Assembly (NCBI RefSeq): GCF_018224955.1
Contig: NZ_JAGTUU010000005.1
Location: 124,001 to 188,000 of the forward strand
Origin: Thetidibacter halocola
Lineage (GTDB): Bacteria > Pseudomonadota > Alphaproteobacteria > Rhodobacterales > Rhodobacteraceae
DNA: 64,000 bases
Reading direction: 5' to 3'
Shown: piece after piece, positions 34,639 through 42,850 of the stretch
How positions within the stretch are numbered: the first letter of the stretch is position 1
How the letters are laid out: every line of letters starts with the position of its first letter
Made by a program: the position numbers and the translations under genes
The notes under the pieces: generated by a model
The model's database searches: none
Told to the model about the DNA's origin: nothing
Seen by the model: the letters and a program-made list of their open reading frames with translations, nothing else

Positions 34639-36054
34639 GTGTTCAGCAGGATCAAGCGAGTGGGCGCCGTGCTGGGCGCCGTAACAATGTTGGCGGCTTT
34701 GCCCGCCAAGGCGGAAACGCTGGCCTCGGCGCTGGAAGGCGCCTACCAGACCAGCGGCCTTCTTGAACAGAACCGGGCGGTGCTGCGCGCCGCCGACGAG
34801 GATGTCGCCGGCGCCGTCGCGGCCCTGCGCCCCGTCCTAAGCTGGAGCGGTGACGTCACCCGCCAGTTCGGAACCTCTGGCGGGTCCAACAGCTTTGGCG
34901 TCTACAGCGTCCGGCAGTCGGCCACGACGACCGCCACGATCTCGCTGATCGCCAGCCTGACCGTGTTCGACGGCGGCAACCGCAAGCTGCGTCTCGACGC
35001 CGCGAAAGAGGCCGTACTGGCCACGCGCGCCGGGCTCGTCGCGGTCGAGCAGCAGATCCTCTTCCGTGCGGTCGAGGCCTTCATGGAAGTCCGCCGCGCG
35101 ATCGAGACGGTGGCGCTGCGCGAGAACAACGTGCGCGTCATCCAGCAGGAACTGCGCGCCGCGCAGGATCGGTTCGAGGTGGGCGAAGTGACCCGCACCG
35201 ATGTCGCCCTGGCCGAGGCCCGTCTGGCCGCCGCCCGCAGTGCGCTGTCCGGGGCGCAGGGCTCGCTGCTGATCGCGGTCGAGGAATACCGCGCCGCCGT
35301 CGGCCGCAAGCCCGGCCAGCTGGTCGCGCCCTCCAGGTTGCCGGCCATCCCGGCCAGCGTCGACGCCGCCAAGGGCGAGGCGCTGCGGCTGCATCCGACG
35401 ATGGGACAGGCCCAGCGCCTGGTCACTGCGCGCGAACTGGGCATTCTGATCGCCGAGGCGCAGATGAGCCCGACGGTCACGCTGCGCGGCCAGTATGGCA
35501 ACACCCAGAACTTCGGCGAGCGTGACTTCTCGCGGGGCGGGTCGCTGTCGCTGAACGCCGAGGGGCCGATCTATTCCGGCGGTGCCCGCCTCGCCGCCGT
35601 CCGCAAGGCGATGGCCGAGCGCGACCAGGCCCGCGCCAACCTGCATGTTACCCGCTTCCAGGTGGAACAGGACGTGGGCAATGCCTATGCGCGGCTCGAA
35701 GTGGCGCGCGCCAGCCGGGACGCGTTCGAATCGCAGGTCCGAGCCGCCACCGTCGCCTTCCGCGGCGTGCGCGAAGAGGCCAAGCTTGGCGCACGCACCA
35801 CGCTGGACGTGCTGGATGCCGAACAGGAACTGCTGGATGCGCGTGCCAGCCTCGTTTCCTCTCAGGTGGACGAGACCATCGCGGCCTATGCCGTGCTTGC
35901 CTCGCTCGGCCGTCTGACCTCGGAACAGTTGGGGTTGAACGTGCCGCGTTACGATCCGGCCGAGTATTACAACCTGGTCAAGACCGCCCCGACCAAGCTG
36001 AGCCGCGAGGGCGAGCAATTGGACCGCGTCCTGCGCGCCCTGGGAAAACAATAG
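34639..36054 (+). CDS. tolC: TolC-family outer membrane channel protein
   Basis: A 471-residue outer-membrane efflux/type I secretion channel. Signal peptide (cleavage after A-K-A near 26), then two similar halves of long coiled-coil helices. The repeat structure shows as F-E-V-G-E-V-T-R-T-D-V-A-L-A-E-A-R-L in the first half and A-K-L-G-A-R-T-T-L-D-V-L-D-A-E-Q-E-L in the second. L-T-V-F-D-G-G and G-P-I-Y-S-G-G mark the beta-barrel strands. It serves as outer-membrane exit for RND or type I systems encoded elsewhere. Confidence 0.93.
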   Translation: MFSRIKRVGAVLGAVTMLAALPAKAETLASALEGAYQTSGLLEQNRAVLRAADEDVAGAVAALRPVLSWSGDVTRQFGTSGGSNSFGVYSVRQSATTTATISLIASLTVFDGGNRKLRLDAAKEAVLATRAGLVAVEQQILFRAVEAFMEVRRAIETVALRENNVRVIQQELRAAQDRFEVGEVTRTDVALAEARLAAARSALSGAQGSLLIAVEEYRAAVGRKPGQLVAPSRLPAIPASVDAAKGEALRLHPTMGQAQRLVTARELGILIAEAQMSPTVTLRGQYGNTQNFGERDFSRGGSLSLNAEGPIYSGGARLAAVRKAMAERDQARANLHVTRFQVEQDVGNAYARLEVARASRDAFESQVRAATVAFRGVREEAKLGARTTLDVLDAEQELLDARASLVSSQVDETIAAYAVLASLGRLTSEQLGLNVPRYDPAEYYNLVKTAPTKLSREGEQLDRVLRALGKQ

Positions 36055-36069
36055 GATTGTCGCGGTCTG

Positions 36070-36098
36070 TTGTGGGATGAGTCCTGCTCGGCTACACT
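36070..36098 (+). promoter_or_regulatory. Candidate promoter for the PopZ-like gene
   Basis: TTGTGG (36070-36075), 17-base spacer, TACACT (36093-36098), ending 30 bases before the ATG at 36129. It suggests transcription independent of tolC. Confidence 0.45.
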
Positions 36099-36128
36099 CT
36101 CGAACGAGGTGAGAGTGGAACAAGAACA

Positions 36129-37181
36129 ATGTCAGATCCCGTGACCTATTCGGATATCGAGGATGTGCTGTCGTCCATTCGGCGACTGGTATCCGAGGAT
36201 TCCCGGCCCAAGTCAGGCAAGCCTGCGCAAACTGAAAAGCTGGTGCTGACACCAGCGCTGCGAATCGGAAACGGTTCGCGGGATCGGAAGGATGCGGAGC
36301 CCGAAGCTACGGACAAGACCAGTGCCAGTGCCGACGATGCGGCCAATGTCGGTTCTCGGGATGCTACCCAGATCTTGGTCGGCGAAGCTCACCGTCTGCT
36401 GGCCGAGCATGTCGACGACCTTTGCGACACGCTGGTCTTCAGCAAGCGTGAGGGTCCGCAGCAGGCTGAGAGCAAACCGCTCAAGGAGGATGTTCGTCAT
36501 CGGGAGTTCGATCCGTCCGAGGAAGACGACACAGACTCGGCCGAGCGGAACGGCGAAGACACTCTCGAGCGCAAGATCGCTGCGCTGGAGCGGCTGGTAT
36601 CCGAGACCGATGACCGCGCCGAGTGGGACGCAGAACCAGAGCCGGCCAACCGTCGTGCCCTGTTCCAGCATAGCCCGCCGCCGGCGCTTGCCTGGCAGAC
36701 CGCGACTTCCCGGACCGAGCATGCCGAGAAATCGGACAAGGCTGCGGTCGCGGCCCGCCCGCCGGGTGACGGCGGTGCGCGGCCACCGTCGATTGCACGC
36801 GAGGTGACCGAGGACAAAGGACAGGCGCATCTCGGTGGCCCGGAATCGCCGCAGCCTGTCGTGGCCACAGAAAAGCGCGATACGATGGACACCGGGCCGG
36901 CCACAGCCCCGGAACAGCGCGCAACGCCGACAAGCCGTCGGGACGACGCCGCGACGACGATTGCCCCCCCGGCGCATGACCGGAAAAAGGATGACAGCGC
37001 CATAGACCTTCTGGCGGAGGACGGGCTCCTGTCCATCGACGAAGAGGCGTTGCGCGAGATGGTGGCCGATATCGTACGCCAGGAATTGCAGGGCGCGCTG
37101 GGCGAGCGGATCACCCGTAACGTGCGCAAGCTGGTTCGCCGCGAGATCCACCGCGTCCTGGTCAGCAAGGATTTCGACTAG
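36129..37181 (+). CDS. PopZ-like (DUF2497-type) acidic protein
   Basis: A 350-residue protein. A short N-terminal helix reads Y-S-D-I-E-D-V-L-S-S-I-R-R-L-V-S-E (about 7-23), followed by a long disordered stretch rich in Asp, Glu, Ala, Pro and Arg (about 30-290). The conserved C-terminal helices (about 295-347) are D-E-E-A-L-R-E-M-V-A-D-I-V-R-Q-E-L-Q and R-K-L-V-R-R-E-I-H-R-V-L. This N-helix / acidic linker / C-helix layout is that of PopZ, the polar organising protein of alphaproteobacteria. The linker here is longer and less proline-dominated than in Caulobacter PopZ. Assignment is by architecture. Confidence 0.65.
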   Translation: MSDPVTYSDIEDVLSSIRRLVSEDSRPKSGKPAQTEKLVLTPALRIGNGSRDRKDAEPEATDKTSASADDAANVGSRDATQILVGEAHRLLAEHVDDLCDTLVFSKREGPQQAESKPLKEDVRHREFDPSEEDDTDSAERNGEDTLERKIAALERLVSETDDRAEWDAEPEPANRRALFQHSPPPALAWQTATSRTEHAEKSDKAAVAARPPGDGGARPPSIAREVTEDKGQAHLGGPESPQPVVATEKRDTMDTGPATAPEQRATPTSRRDDAATTIAPPAHDRKKDDSAIDLLAEDGLLSIDEEALREMVADIVRQELQGALGERITRNVRKLVRREIHRVLVSKDFD

Positions 37182-37215
37182 GCGCGCGCGGCCCTTTCGG
37201 AAGGCCCAAACAAAA

Positions 37216-37243
37216 CGAAACGCGCCCCGAGGGGCGCGTTTCG
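37216..37243. terminator. Bidirectional terminator between convergent genes
   Basis: CGAAACGCGCCC pairs perfectly with GGGCGCGTTTCG, a 12-bp stem with a CGAG loop, with flanking A/T at the stem base. It lies between the PopZ-like gene and the convergent 109-residue gene. Confidence 0.8.
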
Positions 37244-37263
37244 CTGTGCACGGGGCAGACGTG

Positions 37264-37593
37264 TCAGGCGGCTTCGGCACGCTCCGCCGCAAGCGCGGCA
37301 TTGCGGCGCTCGGATTCCTCGCGCGACAGCGCGACCGAAGTGCGCACACCCTTGGCAACGAATTCCATCAGGCCCTTGACCACGCGCTCGTTCGGGTCGA
37401 TCCCGGCGCAGGTCAGAACCTCGCGCCCGTCGCGCGACCGTGCCCAGCGGGCGATCTGCTCGGGGCCGTTGCCGTATTTCTTGTCGTCGGCGATCGCATC
37501 GTCCAGGGCAGCCAGCACCACCGCCGCAAAAAGCTTGCGGGCGCGGTTGCCTTGCTCGGCATTGAAGGCGGTGCCGTCAACGAAATCTTTCAT
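37264..37593 (-). CDS. Uncharacterised 109-residue protein (likely DUF6280)
   Basis: A soluble helical protein: M-K-D-F-V-D-G-T-A-F-N-A-E-Q-G-N-R-A-R-K-L-F then A-A-L-D-D-A-I-A-D-D-K-K, I-A-R-W-A-R-S-R-D-G-R-E-V-L and a conserved C-A-G-I-D-P-N-E-R. I think it is the Rhodobacterales-restricted family called DUF6280, from memory only. It is divergent from efp with 217 bases between. No catalytic motif is visible. Confidence 0.8.
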   Translation of the reverse strand: MKDFVDGTAFNAEQGNRARKLFAAVVLAALDDAIADDKKYGNGPEQIARWARSRDGREVLTCAGIDPNERVVKGLMEFVAKGVRTSVALSREESERRNAALAAERAEAA

Positions 37594-37739
37594 GGTTCGA
37601 CCTTTGTTTTTTGGCTCTTGTGTTTTTTGGCGTAGCGCGGCTTATGACCTATTCGCGGCGATTCGGATACCCCGCTTCTGCATAGCTCCTATGCAATTTA
37701 CGCAAATCTCTCTGCATCGCGGCGCGAGATGTCGTTGGC

Positions 37740-37768
37740 TTGCCAGCCCACCAGACGCCAGATATAGG
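37740..37768 (+). promoter_or_regulatory. efp: Candidate efp promoter
   Basis: TTGCCA (37740-37745), 17-base spacer, TATAGG (37763-37768). This predicts a transcript start near 37775 and a 5' leader of about 36 bases that contains the inverted repeat at 37787-37803. Confidence 0.5.
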
Positions 37769-37786
37769 GGGCGAGGATAATTCATC

Positions 37787-37803
37787 AACCTTTTGTCAAG
37801 GTT
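37787..37803 (+). promoter_or_regulatory. Inverted repeat in the efp leader
   Basis: AACCTT-TTGTC-AAGGTT is a perfect 6-bp inverted repeat ending 7 bases before the efp ATG, covering the place of the Shine-Dalgarno sequence (AAGG). It could be an RNA hairpin that limits ribosome access or a DNA operator. Confidence 0.45.
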
Positions 37804-37810
37804 TTGACAC

Positions 37811-38374
37811 ATGCCCAAGATCAACGGGAACGAAATCCGTCCCGGCAACGTTCTCGAACATGATGGCCACCTCTGGGCGGCGGTCAAGGTCGACCACGTC
37901 AAGCCCGGCAAGGGCGGCGCCTTTGCCCAGGTCGAGATGCGAAACCTGCGCACCGGCTCGAAGCTGAACGAACGCTTTCGCAGCGTCGACAAGGTCGAAA
38001 TGGTCAAACTGGAAATGAAGGACATGCAGTTCCTCTACGAGGAGTCCGGCCAGCTGATCTTCATGGATACCGTGACCTATGAGCAGGTCCAGCTGCCCGC
38101 AGATATCCTGGGCGAGCGTCGCCCCTTCCTCCAGGACGGCATGACCATCCACGTCGAATTCCACGAGGACGAAGCGTTGAACGCGTCCCTGCCGGCCAAG
38201 GTGACCTGCACCGTCGAGGACACGCAGCCGGTGGTGCGGGGCCAGACCGCGGCCAACAGCTTCAAGCCAGCGGTGCTCGACAATGGCCTGCGCATCTCGG
38301 TGCCGCCCTTCATCGCGCCTGGCGAGGCGATCATCGTGAACACCGAGACGATGGAGTATTCGGAACGCGCATAA
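37811..38374 (+). CDS. efp: Translation elongation factor P
   Basis: It relieves ribosome stalling at polyproline stretches. It has 187 residues in three beta-barrel domains. The tip lysine K34 is present in K-P-G-K-G-G-A, the site lysylated where EpmA/EpmB exist. The C-terminal signature [20 protein letters not shown] is complete. The only recognisable ribosome-binding sequence, AAGG, lies inside an inverted repeat. Confidence 0.97.
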   Translation: MPKINGNEIRPGNVLEHDGHLWAAVKVDHVKPGKGGAFAQVEMRNLRTGSKLNERFRSVDKVEMVKLEMKDMQFLYEESGQLIFMDTVTYEQVQLPADILGERRPFLQDGMTIHVEFHEDEALNASLPAKVTCTVEDTQPVVRGQTAANSFKPAVLDNGLRISVPPFIAPGEAIIVNTETMEYSERA

Positions 38375-38428
38375 CCCGCGCGGCCGTGTCCACCCCCGTG
38401 CAACCGCCGGGGGTGCCATACCCAGATC

Positions 38429-38462
38429 AGCCTCCCGGCCCCAGGGCCAGGAGGCTTTTTTT
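38429..38462 (+). terminator. Intrinsic terminator of efp
   Basis: AGCCTCC (38429-38435) with an inner GGCC pairs with GGCC and GGAGGCT (38450-38456), followed by seven T ending at 38462. It is a textbook intrinsic terminator; the next ATG is at 38464. Confidence 0.88.
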
Positions 38463-38463
38463 C

Positions 38464-38934
38464 ATGATTACCGAGGCAACCCAGACCGACATCCCGGCGC
38501 TGGCGGACATGCTGCGCGACCTCAACGCCTGTCATCTACCCCACGCGCCGCACCGGCTGCATGGCGACGGCGACCCCGCCGCGCTTGAAGGCTTCTTCAA
38601 CGAGGCGATGGAGCGGGGGGCGCGGGTGCTGGTCTACCGCACCGAGGGCGTGGCGCGCGGCTACCTCATGTGGCTGGTGCAGGACCGCCCCGGGGATGCC
38701 GTCACCCGGCCGCTGCGGCGCGCGTTGCTCGACCACGTCTGGGTCGAGCCGGTCTGGCGCCGGCGCGGCCTTGCGGCTCGGCTGATCGCCCGGTTCGAGC
38801 AGGACAGCCGTGCGGCGGGCTGCACCGGCTGGATTGCGCATGTCTTTGCGGTCAACGCGGGCTCGCAGGCGCTGATGCGCGGGCAGGGCGCGGGATGCGT
38901 GACGGAAACCTTCGAGAAACGCTATCGCCGATAG
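38464..38934 (+). CDS. GNAT-family N-acetyltransferase
   Basis: A 156-residue acetyltransferase. The strand L-L-D-H-V-W-V-E-P-V-W-R-R-R-G-L-A-A-R-L-I near 88-108 is the acetyl-CoA loop. The C-terminus V-F-A-V-N-A-G-S-Q-A-L-M-R-G-Q-G-A-G is the usual asparagine/aromatic segment, though the typical Y-x-x-x-G-F is altered. The start ATG is one base after the T-run of the efp terminator, so there is no ordinary leader or ribosome-binding site. An internal start or a leaderless message are possible. It overlaps the convergent glycosyltransferase gene by 13 bases at the 3' end. Confidence 0.78.
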   Translation: MITEATQTDIPALADMLRDLNACHLPHAPHRLHGDGDPAALEGFFNEAMERGARVLVYRTEGVARGYLMWLVQDRPGDAVTRPLRRALLDHVWVEPVWRRRGLAARLIARFEQDSRAAGCTGWIAHVFAVNAGSQALMRGQGAGCVTETFEKRYRR

Positions 38935-39599
38935 GCGCGGGCCAGGCGTTCGGGGTCGGCGCCGGACAGGTAGCGCGTCAGCGTCCACAAGTTGCGCGCC
39001 CCGCGCCGCAGCCAGCCCTGCCGCCGGTATTTCGCGGCCGAGGTGATGGCTGTGGCCTCCAGCCTGCGCAACCGCCCGCGCAGCGCCCGCGCCAGCGCCA
39101 CGTCCTCCATCAGGGGGATGTCGGCAAAGCCGCCTGCCGCGTCATAGGTCGCCCGGTCGATCAGCAGTCCCTGGTCGCCATAGGGCAGGCCGAACAGGCG
39201 CGCGCGCAGGTTGGCCCAGCCCGCCACCACGCTTGGCGCCAGCCCCCCGGCGTCGAAGCGCAGGCGAAAATACCACGCGCCCTGCCGCGACAGGGCCGCA
39301 AGCGCGGCCTCGCTCCACCCCTCGGCCAGCACGGTGTCGGCATGAAGCACCAGCAGCCACGCGCCCTGCGCCGCCTGCGCGCCGCGCCGCAACTGTCCCC
39401 CGCGCGAGGGCACGCCGGTGACGATCTCGGCCCCCGCTGCCTCGGCCAAAGCCCGCGTCCCGTCGGTCGATCCGCCGTCGCTGACGATGACCTCGCGGAT
39501 CAGCCCGGCTGCCAGCCCCTCGCCCAGAGAGGCAAGGCACAGCGGCAGGCTGGCCTCTGCCTGAAGCGTCGGAATGACGACGGAGATTGGCGCGCGCAT
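38922..39599 (-). CDS. Family 2 glycosyltransferase (TIGR04283 type)
   Basis: A 225-residue GT-A glycosyltransferase: I-S-V-V-I-P-T-L-Q-A-E near the start, V-S-D-G-G-S-T-D-G-T near 40, and the metal-binding H-A-D-T (DxD-like) near 87. G-D-Q-G-L-L-I near 140 and a late M-E-D-V-A-L also fit. The short length and H-A-D motif fit the TIGR04283 group, found beside diverse genes (arsenosugar synthesis in some). The product is not known. It is divergent from ygfZ. Confidence 0.85.
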   Translation of the reverse strand: MRAPISVVIPTLQAEASLPLCLASLGEGLAAGLIREVIVSDGGSTDGTRALAEAAGAEIVTGVPSRGGQLRRGAQAAQGAWLLVLHADTVLAEGWSEAALAALSRQGAWYFRLRFDAGGLAPSVVAGWANLRARLFGLPYGDQGLLIDRATYDAAGGFADIPLMEDVALARALRGRLRRLEATAITSAAKYRRQGWLRRGARNLWTLTRYLSGADPERLARAYRR

Positions 39600-39662
39600 C
39601 GCGTCCCTGTTCGCTTGGATCGGTCGCCCCTATATGGCAGCTAGGGGCAAAAGGGGAGAGCC

Positions 39663-40403
39663 ATGTCACCGACCGACCGAACGGTTTTTCAGATCACCGG
39701 CCCGGATGCCCGGCATTTCCTGCAGGGCCTCGTCACGAACGACGTCAACCGGCTGGACCGGGGCATGGTCTATGCCGCGATCCTGACGCCGCAGGGCAAG
39801 TACCTGGCGGACTTCTTCCTCGTCCCGCAGGGCGAGGCGATCCTGCTGGACGTGGCCAGCGACCTTGCACCGGGTCTGATGCAGCGGCTGGGATTATACA
39901 AGCTGCGCTCGAAGGTCGAGATATCGCAGACCGACCGCGTGGTGACGCGCGGCCTCGGCACGCCGCCCGAGGGCGCCTTTGCCGACCCGCGCCACCCGTC
40001 GCTGGGATGGCGCGGCTATGACGGCCAGCCGGGCGAGGCCGCGGACTGGGACGCGCTGCGCGTCGCGGCCTGCGTGCCCGAAACCGGGGTCGAACTGACG
40101 CAAGACACCTTCATCCTCGAGGCGGGGTTCGAACGCCTGAACGGCGTCGATTTCCGCAAGGGCTGTTATGTCGGGCAGGAAGTGACCGCCCGGATGAAAC
40201 ACAAGACCGAGCTGCGCAAGGGCTTCGTCACCGTGTCGGTCGAGGGCGCGGCGCCCATCGGCACCGAGATACTGACGGCGGACGGAAAGCCTGCCGGCAC
40301 GCTCTATACTCAGGCGGGGGGGCAGGGCATCGCCTATCTGCGTTTCGACCGCGCCGAGGGTCCGATGCAGGCCGAGGGCGCACACGTGGCCCTGGGGTCC
40401 TGA
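39663..40403 (+). CDS. ygfZ: YgfZ/GcvT-like folate-binding protein
   Basis: It helps assemble or maintain certain iron-sulphur enzymes (for example radical-SAM MiaB) in a folate-dependent way. It has 246 residues. The diagnostic K-G-C-Y-V-G-Q-E is at 166-173 (C168), and Q-G-L-V-T-N-D near 21-27 matches the GcvT fold. The ATG follows GGGGAGAGCC. It is divergent from the glycosyltransferase. Confidence 0.93.
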   Translation: MSPTDRTVFQITGPDARHFLQGLVTNDVNRLDRGMVYAAILTPQGKYLADFFLVPQGEAILLDVASDLAPGLMQRLGLYKLRSKVEISQTDRVVTRGLGTPPEGAFADPRHPSLGWRGYDGQPGEAADWDALRVAACVPETGVELTQDTFILEAGFERLNGVDFRKGCYVGQEVTARMKHKTELRKGFVTVSVEGAAPIGTEILTADGKPAGTLYTQAGGQGIAYLRFDRAEGPMQAEGAHVALGS

Positions 40404-40422
40404 CCCGGCCCGCATTGCCGGA

Positions 40423-41148
40423 TCAGGCCGGGGTGCGGGTCTCCATCATCTGCCGCGCGATGGCATCCGGCGCGACACCGGCCTTGTAGGCCTTGAACAG
40501 CGCCACGTGCCGGTATTCGTGGCGGATCCACTCCTCGAAGGCGATGGCCCCGTGGGCCAGCCGCGCCTCGTAGACGTCGAGGACGTAATCCTGCACGCCG
40601 GTCTTCGTGAACTTCAGGTGCAGGAATTTCAGGCCCAGCTGCTTGCGCGCCTCCTGCACCGGCACGTCGTCGAACACCATCTGGTACATGGCCGCGACAA
40701 AGCCGGCGCGGTCGGCGCCCGACTTGCAGTGGAACATCATCGGCCGTTCGGCGTCGCGCAGCGCCTCGAGCACCTCGAGGATGGCGTCGCGAGGGGCGGC
40801 ATGCCGCGCCCAGAGCTTGGCATCGACCAGGGTCAGGCCCAGCGCCTCGACGCTTTCCTTCTCGAACTTGTAATGGGCGTGCTTGTCGGGCCCGCGCAGG
40901 TTGATCACCGTGCGGATTCCCATCGCCTTGTAGCGCTCGAAACGCGCATGGGTGGGCTGGTTCGAGCGCCAGACGCCAGGCGCCACCGGCCAGAAATTGG
41001 TCCACAGGATGCGCAGGAAGGCGTGGTCGAACAGGTGATAATGCACCTTCGCCCAGAACCGCCCCGAAGGCGTCTCGACATCCTTTCCCCAGCTGCGGCG
41101 GAAGCGCCGTTCGGCGTTTTCCATGCGGGTCCAGAGTTTTCCGAGCAT
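40423..41148 (-). CDS. Protein tyrosine/dual-specificity phosphatase-like protein
   Basis: A 241-residue protein with the phosphatase signature H-C-K-S-G-A-D-R-A-G (nucleophile C141, R147). Upstream are the P-G-V-W-R-S-N-Q-P and V-I-N-L-R-G segments of the DSP/PTEN-like family. The C-terminal 60 residues (W-I-R-H-E-Y, A-L-F-K-A-Y-K-A) form an additional helical part. No signal peptide. The ATG at 41148 has AAGGGA upstream; the longer frame extends into the promoter region of the aminotransferase. The substrate is unknown (phosphoprotein, phosphoinositide or polysaccharide phosphate). Confidence 0.85.
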   Translation of the reverse strand: MLGKLWTRMENAERRFRRSWGKDVETPSGRFWAKVHYHLFDHAFLRILWTNFWPVAPGVWRSNQPTHARFERYKAMGIRTVINLRGPDKHAHYKFEKESVEALGLTLVDAKLWARHAAPRDAILEVLEALRDAERPMMFHCKSGADRAGFVAAMYQMVFDDVPVQEARKQLGLKFLHLKFTKTGVQDYVLDVYEARLAHGAIAFEEWIRHEYRHVALFKAYKAGVAPDAIARQMMETRTPA

Positions 41149-41276
41149 GCGCGTCCCTTTTTCGCAGACCCGCGCCACATAGGCGCTGGCGCGTCCATGC
41201 GCAAGCGCGCGGGCGATTGACGCTGCGCGTGCGAAGGCTAGTGTGACGCGCGCCGCATCAGTCAGGAGCCCGCCGC

Positions 41277-42476
41277 ATGACCCTCTCAAACGGTCGCCCG
41301 TATCTCGCCATTCCCGGCCCCTCGGTCATGCCCGAGCGCGTCTTGCAGGAAATGCATCGCGCCGCGCCGAACATCTACGAGGGCGCCCTGGTCGAGATGG
41401 TGGCCGGGATCGTGCCCGACCTGCGCTATGTCGCCCGGACCGAGGGGCACGTGGCCATGTATATCTGCAACGGCCATGGCGCGTGGGAGGCGGCATTGGC
41501 CAATACCGTCGCGCCGGGCGAGACGGTGCTGGTGCCGGCCTGTGGGCGCTTCGGGTTCGGCTGGGCAGACATGGCGGCGGGCATGGGGATCGAGACGCAG
41601 GTCATCGACCACGGCCGCCGCACCCCCATCGACCCCGAGCGCGTGCGCGCCGCGCTGCTGGCTGACAGCGGGCAGAAGATCAAGGCGATCCTCGCCGTGC
41701 ACGTGGACACGTCCAGTTCCGTGCGATCCGACGTCGCGGCGCTGCGGGCCGTGCTGGACGAAACCGGGCATCCGGCGCTGCTGATGGCCGATTGCATCGC
41801 CTCGCTGGGTTGCGACCGTTTCGAGATGGATGCCTGGGGCGTCGACGTGATAATCACCGGCTCGCAGAAGGGGCTGATGGTGCCGCCCGGCATGGGCTTT
41901 GTTTTCTTCAACGACCGGGCCGATGCAGCGCGCCAGCGCCTGCCGCTGGTCTCGCGCTACTGGGACTGGAGCCCGCGCGCCCACCCCGAGATGTTCTACC
42001 AGTATTTCGGTGGCACGGCGCCCACGCATCACCTGTTTGGCCTGCGCGCGGCGCTGGACATGATCCGGGCCGAGGGGATCGAGGCGGTCTGGGCGCGTCA
42101 CGCGGCGCTGGCCCGCACCGTCTGGGCCGCCGTCGAACATTGGGGACAGGACGGGCCGCTGCGCCTCAACATCGAGGATCCGGCCCATCGCAGCCACGCG
42201 GTCTCGACCCTGCGGGTCGGTGCGCCGCTGGGGGCGCGCCTGCGGGAATGGACGGATCGCAAGGCGGGCGTGACGCTGGGCATCGGCCTTGGGATGTCGG
42301 AACCCGAGGATCCGAAGGGCGAGGGCTATTTCCGCTTCGGCCATATGGGCCATGTGAACGGTCACATGATCCTCGGCCTTCTTGGCGTGGTCGAGGCGGG
42401 GCTTTGCGCGCTGGAGATCCCGCACCGGGCGGGTGGGGCATCCGCCGCGGCGGCGCGCCTGGCGGAACTGGCCTGA
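41277..42476 (+). CDS. Serine-glyoxylate/alanine-glyoxylate-type aminotransferase
   Basis: A 399-residue class V PLP aminotransferase. N-terminal I-P-G-P-S-V-M-P, the cofactor loop N-G-H-G-A-W near 65-70, the aspartate in M-A-D-C-I-A-S-L-G, and the PLP lysine K198 in T-G-S-Q-K-G-L-M-V-P-P-G. Relatives (SgaA/AgxT) transfer amino groups from serine or alanine to glyoxylate, and some act on purine-derived (S)-ureidoglycine. With glyA elsewhere in the window the serine cycle-like role is possible but cannot be fixed from sequence. Confidence 0.87.
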   Translation: MTLSNGRPYLAIPGPSVMPERVLQEMHRAAPNIYEGALVEMVAGIVPDLRYVARTEGHVAMYICNGHGAWEAALANTVAPGETVLVPACGRFGFGWADMAAGMGIETQVIDHGRRTPIDPERVRAALLADSGQKIKAILAVHVDTSSSVRSDVAALRAVLDETGHPALLMADCIASLGCDRFEMDAWGVDVIITGSQKGLMVPPGMGFVFFNDRADAARQRLPLVSRYWDWSPRAHPEMFYQYFGGTAPTHHLFGLRAALDMIRAEGIEAVWARHAALARTVWAAVEHWGQDGPLRLNIEDPAHRSHAVSTLRVGAPLGARLREWTDRKAGVTLGIGLGMSEPEDPKGEGYFRFGHMGHVNGHMILGLLGVVEAGLCALEIPHRAGGASAAAARLAELA

Positions 42477-42483
42477 GCGACAC

Positions 42484-42744
42484 TCAGACCGGGTCGGGAT
42501 CGTCCGGCGACAGGTTGCAGCCCTGCGCGTCGGGCTTTCCGAACCGGTCCATGGCGGCCTCGCGCCGTGCGCGCACCGCCTCCAGCCGGGCTATCATGTG
42601 GTTGATTACGGCGCCCGCGACCAGCACGGCACCGATGCCGAGCCATGACCACAGGATGCCGAACATCCACAGCAGGTTGACGAAGATCAGGATGAGATTC
42701 GCGGTCGTGTAGTCCTCGACCCGCTGAGGATGACGGTTCTCCAT
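42484..42744 (-). CDS. Small membrane protein of 86 residues
   Basis: It begins M-E-N-R-H-P-Q-R-V-E-D-Y-T-T-A-N, then two hydrophobic helices (about 17-35 and 37-53), and a charged tail with R-R-E-A-A-M-D-R-F. The ATG at 42744 has GGGAGC upstream. It sits between the aminotransferase (convergent) and the hisC-like gene (same strand, 106 bases away). Function unknown; the membrane hairpin with charged tails is clear. Confidence 0.75.
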   Translation of the reverse strand: MENRHPQRVEDYTTANLILIFVNLLWMFGILWSWLGIGAVLVAGAVINHMIARLEAVRARREAAMDRFGKPDAQGCNLSPDDPDPV

Positions 42745-42850
42745 CGCGTGCTCCCGCATTCGGTACGCAGACATTCAAAATAGCGCTTCAAGCGCCCCCG
42801 TGGGTCACTTTTGCGGCAACCGCTCAAGATTCGGTTAATGTCGGCTGATT

